This document shows, piece by piece, positions 59,229 to 64,000 of a stretch of 64,000 nt of DNA; within the stretch, counting starts at the first letter, position 1, and the number at the start of each line of letters is the position of its first letter. The notes under the pieces are model-generated. The model was not told where the DNA came from and made no database searches. It was given only the letters and a program-made list of their open reading frames with translations. Source of the stretch: Acinetobacter pragensis (GTDB lineage: Bacteria; Pseudomonadota; Gammaproteobacteria; Pseudomonadales; Moraxellaceae). The position numbers were made by a program, and so were the translations under genes. The stretch covers positions 1 through 64,000 of the forward strand of contig NZ_LUAW01000067.1 in the NCBI RefSeq assembly GCF_001605895.1, in the 5' to 3' direction.

Positions 59229-62051
59229 ATGCAAGAAGTTGCTGACGCACTGCGTCTTGACACTGAACTTTCCGCTGACAGTGCAGCGTATATTGAAGAA
59301 CTTTACGAGCAGTATTTGACAGCTCCAGACTCAGTAGAAGCTGACTGGCGCGAATACTTCGATAAATTCCCTAAAGGCGATCAGCCGCACAGCAATGTAC
59401 GTGAGCAATTCCTATTATTAGGACGTAATTCAAGCCGTGTTCAGCCTGTAGTTCAAAGTGCAGTAAGTTCTGAGCATGAGCGCCGTCAAATTGGCGTATT
59501 GCAACTTATTGCTGCTTACCGTAACCGCGGTCATCAAAAAGCAAAACTTGATCCTTTAGGTCTGGCTAAACGTGAAATCGTGCCTGATCTAGATCTTGCA
59601 GCGCATGGATTGACTCAATCTGATTTAGATACTCCATTCAATACCGGCAACTTGGCAATTGGTAAAGCTGAAGCTACGCTGGGTGAAATGGTTCAAGCCA
59701 TGGAAGCGACTTACTGCGCTTCAATTGGCGCTGAATACATGCACATTGTGGATACCAAAGAAAAACGCTGGATTCAGCAGCGTTTGGAAAGTGCACGCGG
59801 CCAATTCGGCTTTAATGCAGATCAAAAGAAACACCTGCTGGAACGCTTGACGGCTGCTGAAGGTCTGGAAAAATACCTCGGCAATAAATTTGTCGGTGCG
59901 AAGCGCTTTGGTGTGGAAGGCGGTGAATCTTTCATTCCAATGGTGAATGAGCTGATTCAGCGTGCAGGTTCTGTAGGCTGTAAAGAAGTTGTAATCGGCA
60001 TGCCTCACCGTGGCCGTTTAAACCTTCTTGTCAACATCATGGGTAAAAACCCAGCTGACCTTTTTGGCGAATTTGAAGGTAAAACTTTAGCGAAAAAAGG
60101 TTCTGGCGATGTTAAGTATCACCAAGGTTTCTCTTCAAACGTAATGACTCCAGGCGGCGAAGTTCACTTGGCATTGGCGTTTAACCCATCGCATTTGGAA
60201 ATTGTTGGGCCGGTTGTTGAAGGTTCAGTCCGCGCGCGCCAAGTACGCCGTAAAGACATTGGCGGTGATGATGTATTGCCGGTGATCGTTCACGGTGATG
60301 CCGCATTTGCAGGCCAAGGCGTAAACCAAGAAACTTTCCAGATGTCGCAAACACGCGGTTACACAGTGGGCGGTACCGTTCACATTGTGGTTAACAACCA
60401 AGTGGGCTTCACAACGTCTGATCCGCGTGATGCGCGTTCTACAGAATATTGTACTGATATCGCAAAAATGATTCAGGCGCCGATTTTCCATGTGAATGGC
60501 GATGATCCTGAATCTGTAATGTTTGTTGCTCAGCTGGCGCATGATTTCCGTCATACTTTCCGTAAAGATGTCGTGATTGACATGTTCTGCTACCGCCGCC
60601 GCGGTCACAACGAAGCGGACGAGCCGGCAGCGACTCAGCCGATGATGTACCAAATTATCAATAAAAAAGCGACAACGCGTACGCTTTATGCTGATCAGCT
60701 GGTACAGCAAAGTGTGTTGGACCGCGCTTCTGCTGATGCGATGGTTGAACAGTACCGTTCAGACCTTGAAGCAGGCAAACATGTTGCGAATGCTTTAGTT
60801 CTAGAGCCGAACACTAAAATGTTTGTGGACTGGACACCTTACTTAGGCCATGAATATACCGACGATTGGGATACGACTTTCCCAATCGAACGCTTAAAAG
60901 AACTTGGCGCAAAAATGCGTGAGCTTCCAGAAGGCTTCGTGATGCAGCGTCAAGTTGCGAAAGTGATTGATGACCGCCTGAAAATGCAGACTGGCGAAAT
61001 GCCGCTGAACTGGGGCGCAGCTGAAACTTTAGCGTATGCAACAGTTTTGGATGAAGGCTACTTATTCCGTTTAACTGGTGAAGACGTTGGCCGCGGAACA
61101 TTCTCGCACCGCCATGCAAAATTGCATAACCAAGTAGATGGTTCGACTTACATCCCATTATGCAACTTGAAAGAAAACCAGCCGCGTACAGCTATTTATG
61201 ATTCTTTATTGTCTGAAATGGCAGTATTGGCATTTGAATACGGTTATTCAACGACTTTACCGAAAAGCTTGATCATTTGGGAAGCGCAATTCGGTGACTT
61301 CGCAAACTGCGCACAAGTGGTTATCGATCAGTTTATTTCATCGGGTGAAACGAAGTGGGAGCGTGTTTGCGGTCTTACATTATTGCTTCCGCACGGCTTT
61401 GAAGGTCAGGGCCCAGAGCACTCATCTTCACGTTTAGAACGTTTCTTACAGCTGTGCGCTGAAGACAACATGCAAGTGATTACACCGACTACGCCTGCGC
61501 AGATTTTCCATGCGATGCGCCGTCAAGCGATCCGTCCAATCCGTAAGCCAATGATTGTGACTTCACCGAAGTCATTGCTTCGTCACAAACTTGCAACGTC
61601 TACTTTAGAAGAGCTTGCAACTGGAACATTCCAGACTGTGATTGATGAAGTCGACAGCATCAGCAAATCAGACGTAACGCGTCTTGTGCTTTGCGGCGGT
61701 AAAGTTTATTACGACTTGCTTGAAAAACGCCGTGAAAAAGAATTGAACAACACTGCAATCGTTCGTATTGAACAGTTGTATCCATACCCAGAACAGCGTA
61801 TTGCAGAAGTGCTTGCTTCTTATCCAAACGTAACAGAAGTAGTTTGGACTCAAGAAGAACCGAAAAACCAAGGTGCTTGGTTGTTCATTGCGCCTCGTTT
61901 ATATGACGACGTAATGAAAGCTGGTAAACAAGTGCGTATCAGTTATGCTGGCCGTGAAGCATCTGCTGCACCGGCTTGCGGTTCACCATATTTGCATGCA
62001 AAACAACAAGCTCAGCTCGTAAATGACGCTTTAGCGATCGTAGCTGAATAA
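59229..62051 (+). CDS. sucA: 2-oxoglutarate dehydrogenase E1 component
   Basis: Thiamine-diphosphate decarboxylase of the oxoglutarate dehydrogenase complex. About 940 residues from [10 protein letters not shown] at 59229; a start four codons earlier (59217) has its AGG too close. The N-terminal E2-binding peptide ([30 protein letters not shown]), the ThDP site [19 protein letters not shown] and [18 protein letters not shown], and the transketolase C-terminal domain ([18 protein letters not shown]) are clear. sucB follows 16 bp downstream. Confidence 0.96.
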   Translation: MQEVADALRLDTELSADSAAYIEELYEQYLTAPDSVEADWREYFDKFPKGDQPHSNVREQFLLLGRNSSRVQPVVQSAVSSEHERRQIGVLQLIAAYRNRGHQKAKLDPLGLAKREIVPDLDLAAHGLTQSDLDTPFNTGNLAIGKAEATLGEMVQAMEATYCASIGAEYMHIVDTKEKRWIQQRLESARGQFGFNADQKKHLLERLTAAEGLEKYLGNKFVGAKRFGVEGGESFIPMVNELIQRAGSVGCKEVVIGMPHRGRLNLLVNIMGKNPADLFGEFEGKTLAKKGSGDVKYHQGFSSNVMTPGGEVHLALAFNPSHLEIVGPVVEGSVRARQVRRKDIGGDDVLPVIVHGDAAFAGQGVNQETFQMSQTRGYTVGGTVHIVVNNQVGFTTSDPRDARSTEYCTDIAKMIQAPIFHVNGDDPESVMFVAQLAHDFRHTFRKDVVIDMFCYRRRGHNEADEPAATQPMMYQIINKKATTRTLYADQLVQQSVLDRASADAMVEQYRSDLEAGKHVANALVLEPNTKMFVDWTPYLGHEYTDDWDTTFPIERLKELGAKMRELPEGFVMQRQVAKVIDDRLKMQTGEMPLNWGAAETLAYATVLDEGYLFRLTGEDVGRGTFSHRHAKLHNQVDGSTYIPLCNLKENQPRTAIYDSLLSEMAVLAFEYGYSTTLPKSLIIWEAQFGDFANCAQVVIDQFISSGETKWERVCGLTLLLPHGFEGQGPEHSSSRLERFLQLCAEDNMQVITPTTPAQIFHAMRRQAIRPIRKPMIVTSPKSLLRHKLATSTLEELATGTFQTVIDEVDSISKSDVTRLVLCGGKVYYDLLEKRREKELNNTAIVRIEQLYPYPEQRIAEVLASYPNVTEVVWTQEEPKNQGAWLFIAPRLYDDVMKAGKQVRISYAGREASAAPACGSPYLHAKQQAQLVNDALAIVAE

Positions 62052-62067
62052 CAGGAGATTCTTAGTA

Positions 62068-63285
62068 ATGGCAACCGAAATTAAAGCACCGGTATTCCCA
62101 GAGTCAGTTGCTGACGGAACAATCGCAACTTGGCACAAACAGCCTGGTGAAGCAGTATCGCGTGATGAAGTCATTTGCGATATTGAAACAGATAAAGTTG
62201 TTTTAGAAGTTGTTGCTCCTGCTGACGGTACAATTGCATCTATCATTAAAAATGAAGGCGACACAGTGCTTTCTGCTGAAGTGATTGCACAGTTTGAAGA
62301 AGGCGCGCTTTCTGGCGCTGCTGAAACTCAAGCAGTTCAATCTGAAGCGAAAGTAGAACAAGCTGCTGCGAAAACAGAAGCAGGCAACGCGCCTGTAGTT
62401 GAACGCGCTCAGCCTGTATCTGACCAAGCGCCTGCTGTGCGTAAAGCATTGACTGAAACTGGTATCAATGCTGCTGACGTAGCAGGTTCTGGCCGCGGTG
62501 GCCGCATCACGAAAGAAGATGTTGCTAATCATCAAGCTAAGCCTGCTGCTCCAGCAGCTGCGCCTCTAAGTGTTGCAGTTGGTGAGCGTGTTGAAAAACG
62601 CGTTCCAATGACTCGCCTTCGTAAACGTGTAGCTGAACGCCTTCTTGCGGCAACTCAAGAAACAGCAATGCTGACTACGTTCAACGAAGTGAACATGAAG
62701 CCAATCATGGAAATGCGTGCTCAGTACAAAGATGCTTTTGAAAAGCGTCACGGTGCACGTCTTGGCTTTATGTCATTCTTTGTTAAAGCTGCAACTGAAG
62801 CGCTTAAGCGTTACCCAGCTGTAAACGCGTCTATTGACGGCGACGATATCGTTTACCACGGTTTCTATGACATCGGTGTAGCAGTGTCTTCTGAACGCGG
62901 TTTAGTGGTTCCTGTTCTTCGTGATACAGACCGCATGAACTATGCTGAAGTTGAAAACGGCATTCGTGCATACGCTGGCAAAGCGCGTGACGGTAAATTA
63001 GGTATTGAAGACATGACTGGCGGTACTTTCACTATTACAAATGGTGGTACTTTCGGTTCATTGCTTTCTACTCCAATTTTAAACACGCCGCAAACTGCGA
63101 TTCTTGGCATGCATAAAATCCAAGAGCGCCCAATGGCTGTAAATGGTCAAGTAGAAATTCTTCCAATGATGTACTTAGCGCTTTCTTATGATCACCGTTT
63201 AATCGATGGTAAAGAAGCTGTAGGTTTCCTTGTAACAATCAAAGAATTGTTAGAAGAGCCAGCTAAACTCATCCTTGATCTTTAA
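62068..63285 (+). CDS. sucB: 2-oxoglutarate dehydrogenase E2 component (succinyltransferase)
   Basis: 405 residues. One lipoyl domain with lipoyl-Lys43 in ETDKVVLE, an Ala/Pro/Glu-rich linker (about 80-110), the E3-binding domain ([31 protein letters not shown]) and the catalytic domain ending with the active-site [12 protein letters not shown]. One lipoyl domain and the short length mark it as SucB and not AceF. Ribosome site AGGAGA. Between it and lpdA is a strong hairpin with a short T-run. Confidence 0.97.
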   Translation: MATEIKAPVFPESVADGTIATWHKQPGEAVSRDEVICDIETDKVVLEVVAPADGTIASIIKNEGDTVLSAEVIAQFEEGALSGAAETQAVQSEAKVEQAAAKTEAGNAPVVERAQPVSDQAPAVRKALTETGINAADVAGSGRGGRITKEDVANHQAKPAAPAAAPLSVAVGERVEKRVPMTRLRKRVAERLLAATQETAMLTTFNEVNMKPIMEMRAQYKDAFEKRHGARLGFMSFFVKAATEALKRYPAVNASIDGDDIVYHGFYDIGVAVSSERGLVVPVLRDTDRMNYAEVENGIRAYAGKARDGKLGIEDMTGGTFTITNGGTFGSLLSTPILNTPQTAILGMHKIQERPMAVNGQVEILPMMYLALSYDHRLIDGKEAVGFLVTIKELLEEPAKLILDL

Positions 63286-63302
63286 TACTTCAGAATAAAA
63301 CC

Positions 63303-64000
<698 letters not shown>

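Overview
The window looks like the chromosome of an Acinetobacter species (Gammaproteobacteria, Moraxellaceae). The main support is gene order: rubA-rubB-estB-oxyR next to ppk1 and mtgA, and gltA facing an sdhCDAB / sucAB-lpdA cluster, are arrangements I know from Acinetobacter. The proteins (54-residue rubredoxin, OxyR with Cys202/Cys211, Wzi-type outer-membrane protein) fit. Most of it is ordinary core genome with moderate G+C. The exception is the first kilobase, which is strikingly AT-rich.

Region by region. 1-1160: the C-terminal part of a SIR2-domain protein (probably anti-phage), then a cluster of short hairpin repeats that separates this foreign-looking DNA from metH. 1176-17292: metH, a PiT phosphate transporter with a good Pho box, an unrecognised 515-residue protein, a small lipoprotein missed by length cut-offs, a rhomboid protease, nfuA, a Fur-box-preceded TonB receptor, a secreted alpha/beta hydrolase with an unknown partner gene, a beta-carbonic anhydrase and tesA. 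17316-24409: a ybbA-ybbP-like ABC exporter divergent from tesA, a second rhomboid protease, mtgA and ppk1 (with a partial Pho box). 24491-29138: a LuxR-type regulator with a degenerate receiver, about 650 bp of unusually structured non-coding DNA, then the oxyR-estB-rubB-rubA gene group on the minus strand. 29646-41436: apt, a YqiA-like esterase, lysS, wzi, a likely small RNA, trpS, a DUF808 protein, ypfJ, a Na+/H+ antiporter and an alkyltransferase-like protein. 41500-48768: a universal stress protein, a lipoprotein, elongator tRNA-Met, nadE, an HExxH protein and the ravA-viaA pair. 49016-52464: an apparent operon of a metal-dependent hydrolase, a short-chain dehydrogenase and a flavin monooxygenase. 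52707-64000: the TCA-cycle block gltA (minus), sdhCDAB, sucA-sucB and the start of lpdA.

Functionally the window links phosphate handling (PiT, ppk1), iron and Fe-S supply (TonB receptor, NfuA), alkane and lipid oxidation (RubA/RubB, EstB, the FMO/SDR operon, TesA), oxidative stress (OxyR) and the oxidative TCA cycle.

The parts least explained by known genes are: (a) the 25200-25720 locus, with a 25-codon reading frame, nested dyads and a 12-bp repeat shared with the upstream region of the degenerate response-regulator gene; (b) a probable small RNA at about 34872-34966 on the minus strand; (c) a leader of several consecutive hairpins before sucA; (d) the SIR2 gene at the left edge, whose partner genes would lie outside the window.
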